DNA of 64,000 nt from Flavobacteriaceae bacterium. Lineage in GTDB: Bacteria; Bacteroidota; Bacteroidia; Flavobacteriales; Flavobacteriaceae. Position 1 is the first letter of the stretch; every line of letters begins with the position of its first letter. Below the pieces are notes generated by a model. That model ran no database searches, had not been told where the DNA came from, and worked only from the letters and a program-made list of their open reading frames with translations. Shown piece after piece: positions 1 through 8,574 of this stretch. The stretch lies in NCBI GenBank assembly GCA_002746415.1, contig NVXD01000015.1, positions 269,412 through 333,411 of the forward strand. Direction: 5' to 3'. The translations under genes and the position numbers were made by a program.

Positions 1-13
1 CCTACAATTTGTT

Positions 14-21
14 TACATTTG
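14..21 (+). promoter_or_regulatory. Bacteroidota -7 promoter element (TACATTTG)
   Basis: TACATTTG fits the TAnnTTTG element read by the Bacteroidota primary sigma factor. The -33 element would lie outside the window. Transcription starting near base 28 fits the ATG at 77 and not the upstream TTG at 26. Confidence 0.45.
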
Positions 22-76
22 TTGCTTGTGGCAAGGATGTTTTTTAGTCCGTAACAAAAGCCCTAACAGAAAGAAA

Positions 77-898
77 ATGAAAAGAATACAACTGTTTGAG
101 TTTGAAGATTATGATTGGTTTCCGAGCTGGTTGCGTGTTTGCATGACCAATTTAATTGTTGTACTCCATAAATTGTTGGGTGTTAGTGACATATTGGCTA
201 ATTTGATAGCACAGGCACTCATTAAAAGTAACGCAAAGCAAATTGTGGATTTGGGGTCCGGAGCTGGTGGCGCCATGCCAGAAGTGATGAAAATACTGCA
301 TGGTTTTGATAGGTATAAAAATGTCAACTTAATCATGACCGATTTGTATCCCGACACTGAAGTTATAAGGAAATTTAAAAGTCAGAACAACCCAAATATT
401 AAATATAATGAATCATCTGTGGATGCCACTGATATTGCTAATGCACCTTCTGGATTAAAAACAATGGTGAATAGTTTTCATCATATGGATCCTGAGAATG
501 CCAGAAAAATATTAGAATCCGCTCAAAAAAACAAACAGCCTTTGTTGATTTATGAAATGGCTCAAAATAATTTACCCCTATGGCTATGGTGGTTGTTATT
601 GCCCGTTTCTTTATTAATTCTAATGATAACAGTGCTTTTTATGACCCCTTTTGTAAGGCCTTTAACTTGGAGGCAATTGGTATTTACTTATATTATTCCA
701 ATTATACCTATTTGTTATGCTTGGGATGGGCAGGCCTCAATGCCCAGAATGTATACACTTAAGGATATGGATGTGCTTTTGGATGGGTTGGAAACTGAGG
801 AATATACTTGGGAGAAAGCTATAATGTTTAGGAAAAAAGGAAAAAAATTGGGAACTTATGTCTTGGGACTCCCAAAATCAAATACAATAAACAAATAA
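77..898 (+). CDS. Membrane-anchored SAM-dependent methyltransferase-like protein
   Basis: The protein has a class I methyltransferase motif I (VDLGSGAGGAMPE, about residues 59-71) and an acidic strand-2 end (MTDLYPD). The C-terminal half holds two hydrophobic segments, around LWWLLLPVSLLILMITVLFM and FTYIIPIIPICYA, so it probably sits at the inner membrane. The open frame reaches back to a TTG at 26. I chose the ATG at 77 because it begins a more typical protein and lies downstream of a promoter-like TACATTTG. The substrate is unknown. It is followed after 14 bases by a DUF3127 gene, so the two are probably cotranscribed. Confidence 0.7.
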   Translation: MKRIQLFEFEDYDWFPSWLRVCMTNLIVVLHKLLGVSDILANLIAQALIKSNAKQIVDLGSGAGGAMPEVMKILHGFDRYKNVNLIMTDLYPDTEVIRKFKSQNNPNIKYNESSVDATDIANAPSGLKTMVNSFHHMDPENARKILESAQKNKQPLLIYEMAQNNLPLWLWWLLLPVSLLILMITVLFMTPFVRPLTWRQLVFTYIIPIIPICYAWDGQASMPRMYTLKDMDVLLDGLETEEYTWEKAIMFRKKGKKLGTYVLGLPKSNTINK

Positions 899-912
899 GA
901 AAACAATAGAGA

Positions 913-1293
913 ATGGAAGTACAGGGAAAAATTAAAATGTTGGACGAAACCAAAACTTTTGGAAGCAATGGGTTTAGAAAGAGAGAGGTTGTTATTACAA
1001 CTGATGAGCAATACCCACAACATATTTTGGTTGAGTTTATACAGGATAAATGTGATTTGTTGAACAGTTATGCCGTTGGGAAAGATGTTAAAATAAGTAT
1101 TAATTTAAGAGGTAGAGAATGGGTTAATCCACAAGGGGAAACCAAATATTTCAATGCTATTCAAGGTTGGAGAATTGAAAGTCTACAAGCTGAAGCTAGC
1201 TCTAATGCAGAAATACCGCCAACACCACCAATGGATGCTTTTGAGCCTGCTGATGATTTAAATGAAGAAAACCATGATGACTTACCTTTTTAA
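913..1293 (+). CDS. DUF3127 domain protein
   Basis: This 126-residue protein matches the DUF3127 family as I recall it: an N-terminal beta-rich core of about 90 residues (MEVQGKIKML, GFRKREVVITTDEQYPQ, NLRGREWVNPQGETKYFN) and an acidic, Pro-rich tail ending EENHDDLPF. The layout resembles that of single-stranded DNA-binding proteins: an OB-like core and an acidic tail ending in DLPF, as in SSB. That similarity is my inference; no function is established. A strong hairpin terminator follows. Confidence 0.8.
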   Translation: MEVQGKIKMLDETKTFGSNGFRKREVVITTDEQYPQHILVEFIQDKCDLLNSYAVGKDVKISINLRGREWVNPQGETKYFNAIQGWRIESLQAEASSNAEIPPTPPMDAFEPADDLNEENHDDLPF

Positions 1294-1317
1294 AAGCACC
1301 TAAAACAATAATGATAA

Positions 1318-1350
1318 AATCCTATAGGTAAAACCTATGGGATTTTTTTA
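1318..1350 (+). terminator. Rho-independent terminator after the DUF3127 gene
   Basis: Arms of 12 bases, AATCCTATAGGT (1318-1329) and ACCTATGGGATT (1333-1344), pair with one G-T wobble around a 3-base loop and run into a T tract. Confidence 0.85.
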
Positions 1351-1405
1351 TTAGCTTAAGTCCTAAAAAAAACTGAAATAATTGAACGAAGAAGATAACC
1401 AAGCT

Positions 1406-2041
1406 ATGTTTTTCTTGACCAATGCATTGGAATTTCCTTCTGTGGAATCTGCCAATGAGGAGGGACTATTGGCTATTGGTGGAGATTTGTCTCCAGAGCG
1501 TTTGCTTTTAGCTTATAAAAATGGAATTTTTCCATGGTTCAACGAAGATCGTGCTATACTGTGGTGGAGCCCAGATCCTAGAATGGTATTGTTTCCTTCC
1601 AAATTAAGGATTTCTAAAAGCATGAAAAAAGTACTGAATAACAATCTTTTTAGGTTGACAAAGAATACATGTTTTAAAGAGGTGATACATAATTGTGGAA
1701 CAATAAAAAGAGGAGATCAGGACGGAACATGGATAACTCCAGAAATGAAATTAGCATATATACAATTACATGAAATGGGAATTGCTCATTCATATGAAGT
1801 ATGGGAAAATGATATTTTAGTTGGAGGATTGTATGGATTGGATTTAGGACATGTATTTTGCGGTGAGAGCATGTTTAGTACCACAAGCAATGCCTCTAAA
1901 TTTGCTTTCGTAAAAATGGTACAAGAACTGCAACAAAAAAACTATATGCTAGTAGATTGCCAAGTGCACACCATGCATTTGGAAAGTTTGGGTGCAGAAG
2001 AAATTTCTAGAGATGCATTTTTAAAATATTTGAAAGCTTAG
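1406..2041 (+). CDS. aat: Leucyl/phenylalanyl-tRNA-protein transferase
   Basis: Aat transfers Leu or Phe from tRNA to N-terminal Arg or Lys of proteins, tagging them for ClpS-ClpAP degradation (N-end rule). Family landmarks are clear: GLLAIGGDLSPERLLLAYKN, GIFPWFNE, WWSPDPRMVLFP, and in the second half SYEVWENDILVGGLYGL and GESMFS. The length of 211 residues is usual. The frame opens at a TTG at 1382, but family members start near the FFLTNALEFP segment, so I take the ATG at 1406. It converges on tag. Confidence 0.93.
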   Translation: MFFLTNALEFPSVESANEEGLLAIGGDLSPERLLLAYKNGIFPWFNEDRAILWWSPDPRMVLFPSKLRISKSMKKVLNNNLFRLTKNTCFKEVIHNCGTIKRGDQDGTWITPEMKLAYIQLHEMGIAHSYEVWENDILVGGLYGLDLGHVFCGESMFSTTSNASKFAFVKMVQELQQKNYMLVDCQVHTMHLESLGAEEISRDAFLKYLKA

Positions 2042-2076
2042 TTGAGAAGGTTATTCTGTTTTCAAGGAAATAACGA

Positions 2077-2640
2077 CTAAACCTCATTGAACCTAAAACA
2101 CTCAACTTCATGGTCATTTACCATTCCTGTTGCCTGCATTTGGGCATAGATTACAGTACTGCCAACAAATTTAAAACCTCTTTTTTTAAGGTCTTTACTA
2201 ATTGTATCAGACAAAGGTGTATTTGCAGGAGCGTCTTTGTAGTTTTTTAAACTATTTTTAATGGGTTTGTCATTTACAAATCCCCAAATATATTTGCTAA
2301 AACTGCCAAACTCTTCTTGTATTTTTATGTACGCCTGTGCATTGGTTACGGTAGCCCTTACTTTTAACTTGTTTCTGATGATACCAGCATCTAGTAATAA
2401 AGCTTCAATTTTAGACTCGCTATAAGCCGCTATTTTTTTATAATCGAAATCATCAAAGGCTTTCCTGAAATTTTCACGCTTCCTAAGAATGGTAATCCAA
2501 CTTAATCCAGCTTGAAAAGTCTCAAGGACTAAAAACTCAAATAAGGTATCATCGTTTTTTTCAGGGACACCCCATTCGGTATCATGATACGCTTCATAAA
2601 GCGCATCACCTACGCACCAACCACATTTATGTTTATTCAT
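2077..2640 (-). CDS. tag: DNA-3-methyladenine glycosylase I
   Basis: This base-excision repair enzyme removes 3-methyladenine from DNA. The CGWC start, YHDTEWGVP, the core FQAGLSWITILRKRE, and the late NDHEVECF segment (His and Cys zinc ligands) are all family hallmarks, and 187 residues is the normal length. The frame extends upstream, but the ATG at 2640 sits in an ATGA overlap with the stop of the LysE gene. That fixes the start and implies translational coupling. Confidence 0.95.
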   Translation of the reverse strand: MNKHKCGWCVGDALYEAYHDTEWGVPEKNDDTLFEFLVLETFQAGLSWITILRKRENFRKAFDDFDYKKIAAYSESKIEALLLDAGIIRNKLKVRATVTNAQAYIKIQEEFGSFSKYIWGFVNDKPIKNSLKNYKDAPANTPLSDTISKDLKKRGFKFVGSTVIYAQMQATGMVNDHEVECFRFNEV

Positions 2641-3269
2641 TTCACTTTTGTTAATGCCATTTTCAAGGCTAAGCCTGTTAGAATAGAGGCCATAAACCAT
2701 TTTTGTATTCGTAACCAAATAGGCTTTTTAGAAAACCAAACAGCCATTTTAGCAGCCGATAAAACGATGAGCAAGTTAATAATAAAGCTGATTATAATTT
2801 GAATAACTCCTAATTGTAAACTTTGACTTAAGATAGAACCATATTCAGGTTTAATGAATTGTGGGAAAAAAGAAAGATAAAAAATGGCCATTTTTGGATT
2901 AAGGATATTGGTTAAAAGACCAATATTGAAAAGTTTGAGTGGCTTGTCTGTTTTTAAATTTTTATCCGCATCAAATATTTTGTTTTTTGATCGTACCGTA
3001 GTATATGCCAAATAAAGCAAGTAAGCAATTCCTAGAAATTTTACAGTAATAAAAGCATAGGGTACAGCAAAAAATATGGCGGTTAATCCAAAAGAAACCA
3101 TAAGGATATGAAATAAGAAGCCACAGATTACTCCAAAAAGAGAAATAATACCGGCCTTTTTTCCTTGTGATAAAGACCTGGAAATTAAATAAAGCATATT
3201 AGGGCCTGGGGAAAGTACCATTATTAATGATGCTAAACCGAAGAGCAATATATCGTTAATTGGTATCAC
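2637..3269 (-). CDS. LysE/RhtB family amino-acid exporter
   Basis: A 210-residue membrane protein with the LysE-family signature MVLSPGPNMLYLISRSLSQG near the N-terminus, followed by about five more hydrophobic segments. Family members export amino acids or related metabolites; the substrate cannot be read from sequence. The stop overlaps the tag start by four bases, so the two form a transcription unit. A second, dissimilar LysE-family gene lies at 29207-29836. Confidence 0.85.
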   Translation of the reverse strand: MIPINDILLFGLASLIMVLSPGPNMLYLISRSLSQGKKAGIISLFGVICGFLFHILMVSFGLTAIFFAVPYAFITVKFLGIAYLLYLAYTTVRSKNKIFDADKNLKTDKPLKLFNIGLLTNILNPKMAIFYLSFFPQFIKPEYGSILSQSLQLGVIQIIISFIINLLIVLSAAKMAVWFSKKPIWLRIQKWFMASILTGLALKMALTKVK

Positions 3270-3427
3270 GTGTTATTTTTTACATTAAAAAATTAAAGAT
3301 ATAAGAATTGATTGGTTTTTTCAGAAAGATTGAAAGGAGTAAGGTTTTATGTTTTAGGAGTACTAATGTTACCCAAGTTACAATCCAATTGATGGGATGG
3401 AGGTAATTTTACTTTAAAATAGAAGAA

Positions 3428-4042
3428 ATGGAAATACTGGAGGATAAAACAACGAAAGAACTTTTAAAGGAAACTTTATCTAAAGGAGTTTCTTATCATG
3501 AGTACAGAACTAGTGTGGAAAACCTAGCAAATGAAGGGAAATCAACTGGTACAAATCAAACAGAAGCACTTAGTAATTATACGTTGTTGAATCATAAGCG
3601 AATGAAGCGCTGGGATAAGACATTTAAAACTAAAATGGATAATGTCCTTAAAACGGATAAAAAAATGACATGGATTGTGCTCACAGAAAGTTGGTGCGGA
3701 GATGCCGCCCATAGTATGCCTATAATGAACAAAATTGTAGAGCAAGATCCCAACATTACATTAAAAGTTGTTCTGCGTGATGAAAACCTGGAATTAATGA
3801 ATCGGTTTTTAACCAATGGAACACTAGCTATTCCTAAACTTATAATGGTTGATGATGAAACAGGGGATGTTGTTGGTGATTGGGGGCCAAGACCCAGAGC
3901 AGTTCTTGAAAGAGTTGAAAATTTTAAGGAACTACATGGAAAATTGACCTCGGAGTTTAAAGAAGAACTACAAATTTGGTACAATAAAGATAAAGGCGGA
4001 AATACGTTTAATGATTTGTTGCAACTACTTGCTTTGGAATAA
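3428..4042 (+). CDS. Thioredoxin-fold protein with a single active-site cysteine
   Basis: A 204-residue protein with an N-terminal helical stretch and a thioredoxin-like core. The active-site motif reads ESWCGDAAHSMP, so the classical CxxC is reduced to one Cys followed by G-D-A. The cis-Pro region is visible (LAIPKLIMVDDETGDVVGDWGPRP). Similar one-Cys proteins are common in Flavobacteria and Bacilli. Lacking a resolving Cys, it may work through mixed disulfides or bacillithiol-type chemistry rather than as a dithiol reductase; that is inference. Its last 18 bases overlap the converging gene downstream. Confidence 0.82.
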   Translation: MEILEDKTTKELLKETLSKGVSYHEYRTSVENLANEGKSTGTNQTEALSNYTLLNHKRMKRWDKTFKTKMDNVLKTDKKMTWIVLTESWCGDAAHSMPIMNKIVEQDPNITLKVVLRDENLELMNRFLTNGTLAIPKLIMVDDETGDVVGDWGPRPRAVLERVENFKELHGKLTSEFKEELQIWYNKDKGGNTFNDLLQLLALE

Positions 4043-4747
4043 GTAGGTAATGGTTCCTTTTTGGGTTGTTTTATCGGAAGAATTGAACTTTGCTCTTAAT
4101 GCATAAGATATGGCGTTTTCCACTAAACAACCATTGGAAGTACCTGAACTTTTTTCATTGAATTTCGCAGCGGTAACTTGCCCAAAGCTATTCACTTGAA
4201 TATTTATGACTACTTTGCCTCCTTCTATACAAGTGTATATAGGTGGTGGTAGGACGTAAGCATTGCGTTCTATCAAGGAATAGGTAATAGAGGTTCTTTT
4301 TTCAGCCAAATTATTGGTGAACTCTTGTTTTTTCTCTTCTCTCTCCCCAAGCAGTTGTTTTTTCTCTTCTCTTTTTTCAGCTAATTCTTTTACTCTGGCT
4401 GCGTATTCTGAATCTAAAAAATCATTGGGTTCTCCAGCCTCTTCACTCGCAGCCTTCTCTTCCAATAGTTCCTCTAAAGTCTTTAATGGCTCTGGATCGC
4501 CATAGTTTGGTTTTGCAGTCTCATTAAACGCTATATGACTTTTAATAGGGTCTGCCTGTGCCAGTTCTTTGGACAATTTTTCTTCGAGTTCTATGATTTT
4601 TTCTAATTCCTCATCAGATAATAATTCAATGACATATTCATCCTCCTTTTCCTTGGTACCTAAATGGATGTTGTACAGGGACAACACCATGAGTGACATG
4701 GAGAAGAATGTTATTAAAAATGATAACTGACTTCTATTTAAGTTCAT
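4025..4747 (-). CDS. TonB-like energy-transducer family protein
   Basis: The protein has one N-terminal membrane segment (LSFLITFFSMSLMVLSLYNI), a long charged Glu/Lys-rich periplasmic region (about residues 35-150), and a C-terminal domain of about 85 residues (PPIYTCIEGGKVVINIQVNS, GQVTAAKF, GCLVENAISYALRAKF) that resembles TonB C-terminal folds. Two Cys in this domain could form a disulfide. Related proteins sit beside truB in other Flavobacteria as far as I recall. Whether it energises outer-membrane receptors is unproven. It lies 63 bases downstream of truB on the same strand. Confidence 0.65.
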   Translation of the reverse strand: MNLNRSQLSFLITFFSMSLMVLSLYNIHLGTKEKEDEYVIELLSDEELEKIIELEEKLSKELAQADPIKSHIAFNETAKPNYGDPEPLKTLEELLEEKAASEEAGEPNDFLDSEYAARVKELAEKREEKKQLLGEREEKKQEFTNNLAEKRTSITYSLIERNAYVLPPPIYTCIEGGKVVINIQVNSFGQVTAAKFNEKSSGTSNGCLVENAISYALRAKFNSSDKTTQKGTITYLFQSK

Positions 4748-4810
4748 TGTGATATAATAACCATTTTTTTAAAAAAATATTTTAAAAAAATCTTAAAAGA
4801 AAAAGAAAAA

Positions 4811-5521
4811 TCACATCTTTTTAGGCATATTCAACAAAAGTGATTTTTCAAAGTCTTCAGGTGTTAGTCCTATATTTACGTTGTAATCACCTATTTTGGT
4901 TCTCCTTAGGGCTGATAAATGCCCCCCAGAACCAAGGGCTTTGCCAAAATCATGAGCCAATGAACGTATGTAAGTGCCTTTGCTACAGATGATTCTAAAA
5001 TCTATTTTCGGCAATTCTATTTTGGTAATTTCAAAGGCTAATATTTCAATACTTCGAGATTTTATTTCTACTTCTTCTCCTTTTCGGGCATATTCATACA
5101 ATCTTTTCCCATCTTTTTTTAGGGCTGAAAAAACGGGCGGAACCTGTTCAATTTTACCAATAAATTGATGAATTGTCTCATGAATCAGTTCTTCTGATAT
5201 GTGGTCAATTGAAAATTTTTGGTCTATTTCCGTTTCTAAATCATAGGAAGGTGTTGTGCCGCCAAGGGTTATAGTTCCTGTATATTCTTTTACCTGCCCC
5301 TGTAATTCATCTATTGTTTTGGTGTACTTTCCCGTACAAATCAATAAAAGGCCTGTGGCCAATGGATCCAAGGTGCCAGCATGACCAACCTTAATTTTTT
5401 TTAGATCGAATTTCTTGCGAATATTCCATCGAATTTTATTTACCACTTGGAAAGAGGTCCATCCCAAAGGTTTGTCAATGAGTAATAACTGTCCGGTTAA
5501 GAAGTCTTCTTGAGTTTTCAT
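4811..5521 (-). CDS. truB: tRNA pseudouridine(55) synthase
   Basis: TruB isomerises U55 in the T-loop of tRNAs. The catalytic motif GHAGTLDPLATGLLLI places the nucleophile at Asp52, and LLIDKPLGWTSF and SKGTYIRSLAHDFG are also diagnostic. At 236 residues it has the short bacterial form without an extended PUA tail. It belongs to a minus-strand run from ftsX to the TonB-like gene; truB beside uppP is a recurrent Bacteroidota order. Confidence 0.95.
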   Translation of the reverse strand: MKTQEDFLTGQLLLIDKPLGWTSFQVVNKIRWNIRKKFDLKKIKVGHAGTLDPLATGLLLICTGKYTKTIDELQGQVKEYTGTITLGGTTPSYDLETEIDQKFSIDHISEELIHETIHQFIGKIEQVPPVFSALKKDGKRLYEYARKGEEVEIKSRSIEILAFEITKIELPKIDFRIICSKGTYIRSLAHDFGKALGSGGHLSALRRTKIGDYNVNIGLTPEDFEKSLLLNMPKKM

Positions 5522-5534
5522 AAAAAATTAATAA

Positions 5535-6125
5535 CTATAATAATTCACTGAAATGGCTTTCTTTTATATTTTTCCAATCTTCTAAAACAATACTATAATA
5601 AACATCATCCTTGCTATTATTATGTATGTCAATATAATTATTTCTAAAGAGACCTTCTTTGGTAGCTCCCAATTTTTCAATGGCTTTTTGTGACCGAATG
5701 TTTTCTAGGTCTACACTAAATTGAATACGTCTTAATTTAAGTTGTTCAAAACCATAGTTAAGAAGCTCATATTTACAAGCTTTGTTTAGACCAGTTCCTT
5801 GAAATTCTTTTCCAAACCATGTCCACCCAATCTCACATTTTTCACTTTTCATATCGATATTTCCATACCGAGTACTCCCTGCGACTTTATTTGATGCTTT
5901 GTCTATTATTATGAAAGCGTAACTAATGGCTAATTCGTTTTCCTTCAAAGTACTTGAAATGTACTCATCAAAATCAATATCATTTTTAATAGAACTTCCC
6001 ATAAAGCGCCAAATATCTTCATGGAAAATAATATTTTTAAGCTCTAAATTTCTCTCATGCTTAAAGGGTAAAAGCACTACTCGTTGGTTCTCTAGGACGA
6101 TATTTTTGGAAGTAAAAGGCTTCAT
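5535..6125 (-). CDS. GNAT family N-acetyltransferase (RimJ/RimL-like)
   Basis: A 196-residue acetyltransferase of the RimJ/RimL class: VAGSTRYGNID, the motif-A segment WTWFGKEFQGTGLNKACKYE, and IRSQKAIEKLGATKEGLFR. Homologues acetylate protein N-termini, antibiotics or small amines; the substrate here is unknown. Its ATG directly abuts the TAA of the upstream small gene, suggesting coupled translation. Confidence 0.85.
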   Translation of the reverse strand: MKPFTSKNIVLENQRVVLLPFKHERNLELKNIIFHEDIWRFMGSSIKNDIDFDEYISSTLKENELAISYAFIIIDKASNKVAGSTRYGNIDMKSEKCEIGWTWFGKEFQGTGLNKACKYELLNYGFEQLKLRRIQFSVDLENIRSQKAIEKLGATKEGLFRNNYIDIHNNSKDDVYYSIVLEDWKNIKESHFSELL

Positions 6126-6461
6126 TTATAGTTCAATTAAAATAGATTCTCCTTTAGATTTATCTCCAGAAGTCCATTGCCATTTTTCAAATAGTTTAAT
6201 TTTTCCGTTTGGCATCAGTTCTGGTTTTGAAGTACACATTCCTGTTGTTAATTCTCCTTTTGTATTTATTTGATGGTATTTCATTTCAATAGTGCCGTCA
6301 GCATCAACTACACCAATAAGATGTCCTTTTATGATCTGCCCGCCACTGTATTCTGATGTTAGAATATGTTCTTCCTGTTTGTAATGGAAAATAGTTTCTT
6401 CGGATGTTTCTCCATTTTCTGAAGAACTAAACAGTTTAAATTTTTTATTATGGTAGTTCAT
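6126..6461 (-). CDS. Small beta-rich protein, often labelled N-acetylglutamate synthase-like
   Basis: A 111-residue soluble protein made of repeated short strands (SGGQIIKGHLIGVVDADGTI, MKYHQINTKGELTTG, KLFEKWQWTSGDKSKG). Relatives in Bacilli and Flavobacteria carry the automatic name n-acetylglutamate synthase, but no GNAT motif is visible, so I do not trust that name. It is transcribed with, and directly upstream of, a real GNAT gene, which could explain the label historically. Function unknown. Confidence 0.7.
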   Translation of the reverse strand: MNYHNKKFKLFSSSENGETSEETIFHYKQEEHILTSEYSGGQIIKGHLIGVVDADGTIEMKYHQINTKGELTTGMCTSKPELMPNGKIKLFEKWQWTSGDKSKGESILIEL

Positions 6462-6494
6462 TTGTGACGTATTATTTTGTCAAAAGAAACGGAA

Positions 6495-7289
6495 TTAGCT
6501 AAAATAACTATACCCAATAGCAATCAGTCCAACTACGAGGCAGTACAAGGCAAAATAAGAAAGCTTACTTTTCTTTACCAATTGAATCATCCAGGTACAT
6601 GCGCCTAAACCTGCGATAAAAGCGGCAATAAAACCAGCTCCCATGGCAACAGTTTGCCCACTATCAAAATTAAGGTCACCGCTAAGAATGTCTTTTCCTA
6701 TTTTCCCAAAAATTAGGGGAACAACCATAAGAAAAGAAAACCGAGCTGCTTTTGTTTTATCAACGCCAAGTAAAACTGAGGTGGAAATTGTAGCACCACT
6801 TCTAGATATTCCAGGTAACATTGCTATGGCTTGTGATATCCCAATAATTAGAGCCTTTTTAGGGGTCACTTTTTTATCGGTATCCTTGGCTCTATCAGCA
6901 AAATAAAGAAGCACAGCGGTAATTAAGAGCATGAAGCCAACAAATTGAATGTTACCTCCAAAAAAAGCTTCCAATTGTTCTTCAAAAAAGAGCCCCACTA
7001 AAACAGCTGGAATCATAGAAATGATAATCTTAAGGGAGAATTGCATTTCATCATTCCATTTGAACTGAAAAAGCCCACGGATAATTTCCCAAACATCTTT
7101 TCTAAACACTACCAAAGTACTGAGTGCAGTAGCAAAATGTAATACTACGGTAAAAAGAAGGCTTTCCTCAGGAACAGAGTTGTCTCCTAAAATAGCTTTG
7201 CCTAATTCTAAATGACCGCTGGAGGATACGGGTAAGAATTCTGTTAGTCCTTGTATAATTCCAAGGATAATAGCATCAATAGTGTCCAA
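6495..7289 (-). CDS. uppP: Undecaprenyl-diphosphatase (BacA type)
   Basis: UppP dephosphorylates undecaprenyl diphosphate to recycle the lipid carrier of peptidoglycan and other envelope polymers; overexpression gives bacitracin resistance. Both signature motifs are present: QGLTEFLPVSSSGHLELG (catalytic Glu17) and PGISRSGATIS (Arg163). It has 264 residues with about eight membrane segments, standard for the family. Its ATG immediately follows the stop of the DUF3098 gene. Confidence 0.96.
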   Translation of the reverse strand: MDTIDAIILGIIQGLTEFLPVSSSGHLELGKAILGDNSVPEESLLFTVVLHFATALSTLVVFRKDVWEIIRGLFQFKWNDEMQFSLKIIISMIPAVLVGLFFEEQLEAFFGGNIQFVGFMLLITAVLLYFADRAKDTDKKVTPKKALIIGISQAIAMLPGISRSGATISTSVLLGVDKTKAARFSFLMVVPLIFGKIGKDILSGDLNFDSGQTVAMGAGFIAAFIAGLGACTWMIQLVKKSKLSYFALYCLVVGLIAIGYSYFS

Positions 7290-7553
7290 TTATTTTTTCT
7301 TCTTGTGTGGGTTCAACAAAATGGCATATACTTCTATGCCCAAACCAATCAATACCAAAGTAGGCGCCAATCGTATTCTTCTAAAGTTGTAGATTTCGGG
7401 ATTAAAGACATTTGGGTCGTTGCTCCCACCTCCACTCATTAAAATAAAACCAAGAGTTATACAGGCCAATCCTATGAACATAAAGGTATAGTTCTTTTTC
7501 TGAAAAATAAACTCAGATCTGGGTTTTTGAATTTGTTGTTGCTTTTTATTCAT
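7290..7553 (-). CDS. DUF3098 small membrane protein
   Basis: An 87-residue protein with two membrane segments (FMFIGLACITLGFILMSGG and LAPTLVLIGLGIEVYAILL), a positively charged N-terminus and a Lys-rich tail. It matches DUF3098, found between ftsX and uppP in many Bacteroidota. Nine bases separate it from ftsX and none from uppP. The fixed position suggests a role linked to envelope growth, but none is known. Confidence 0.85.
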   Translation of the reverse strand: MNKKQQQIQKPRSEFIFQKKNYTFMFIGLACITLGFILMSGGGSNDPNVFNPEIYNFRRIRLAPTLVLIGLGIEVYAILLNPHKKKK

Positions 7554-7562
7554 GCTACAAAT

Positions 7563-8441
7563 TTAATAATATAAATCATCTGTCCTTAAATTAAGGAATC
7601 GTTGCGTGGCAAAATACGTGCTAATTAAAGAAATTAATACCCCCAAAACAAAAACCCCAACAAAAAGAATAGTTAAAGTTATTGAATCTTGGAACAAGTT
7701 GAGTTCAGGAAAATTTTTGTCCATATAAAACAAGGCAACTGCCAACCCTATGAGTGACAAAAATGCTCCTAACATTCCCAGTTTAATATTGGTCCATAAA
7801 AATGGGCGTCGTATAAATTTTTTAGTGGCTCCTACCATTTGCATGGTTTTTATAATAAACCGTTTGGAATAGATAGATAGGCGTATGGAGCTATTTATGA
7901 GCAATACTGCTATAAAAGTAAAAATGGCACTGACCACTAAAATCCAAAAACCAATTCTTTTTACATTGTCATTTAAGAGTGTAATCAAGGGTTTGTCATA
8001 ACTAACTTCATCTACATAGGCCTTGGAAGAGAGGTCGGTTGCAATTTCTTCAATTTGTTCTGGAGAAACAAAATCGGCATTAAGGTTTATATCAATGGAA
8101 TTTTTAAGGGGATTATAACCCAGAAAATCTAAAAAGTTCTCTCCAATTTCTTCACTGTGTTTTTCTGCAGCGTCTTCCTTAGATACATAAGTGGCAGTTT
8201 TGGTGTATGCTGCCATGGCCAAGCTCTTTTGCAATTGGTCTACCTCTACTTCCTTTGCGGTATCCTTTAAAAAGACGGATATCGTAATCTGTTCTTTAAA
8301 GTGGTCTCCCATTTTTTTGGTGTTCAAGACCAAAAGTCCGAGAGCTCCAAGTAAAAAAAGTACCAAAGCAATGCTCAATACTACAGAGAAGTAGGAAGAA
8401 ATTAATTTTCGTTTTTGATAACGTTCAAAAGATTTGCTCAT
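7563..8441 (-). CDS. ftsX: Cell division protein FtsX (permease-like)
   Basis: FtsX works with the ATPase FtsE to activate peptidoglycan hydrolases at the septum. The 292-residue protein has one N-terminal membrane segment, a periplasmic domain of about 140 residues (ITISVFLKDTAKEVEVDQLQ), then three more segments including the conserved TMQMVGATKKFIRRPFLW. No ftsE lies next to it, as is usual in Bacteroidota. It heads the minus-strand run ftsX-DUF3098-uppP. Confidence 0.93.
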   Translation of the reverse strand: MSKSFERYQKRKLISSYFSVVLSIALVLFLLGALGLLVLNTKKMGDHFKEQITISVFLKDTAKEVEVDQLQKSLAMAAYTKTATYVSKEDAAEKHSEEIGENFLDFLGYNPLKNSIDINLNADFVSPEQIEEIATDLSSKAYVDEVSYDKPLITLLNDNVKRIGFWILVVSAIFTFIAVLLINSSIRLSIYSKRFIIKTMQMVGATKKFIRRPFLWTNIKLGMLGAFLSLIGLAVALFYMDKNFPELNLFQDSITLTILFVGVFVLGVLISLISTYFATQRFLNLRTDDLYY

Positions 8442-8545
8442 AATGGACTAAGAATACGTAAAAATAGAAAAGTAATTTTAATAATTAGCTTTTGCTCATG
8501 TGTTCATTGTAAACAGATATACTTTTCCCTTTCATTGATTAAACT

Positions 8546-8553
8546 TATTTTTG
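8546..8553 (+). promoter_or_regulatory. -7 promoter element of leuS (TATTTTTG)
   Basis: TATTTTTG matches TAnnTTTG and ends 21 bases before the leuS ATG at 8575. No convincing TTTG -33 box is visible at the expected distance. Confidence 0.45.
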
Positions 8554-8574
8554 CCGACTAGAAGAACTATAGAA

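Noticed and set aside
6126-6461. N-acetylglutamate synthase
   Set aside because: The usual database label, but the protein has no acetyltransferase motif and is far too short.
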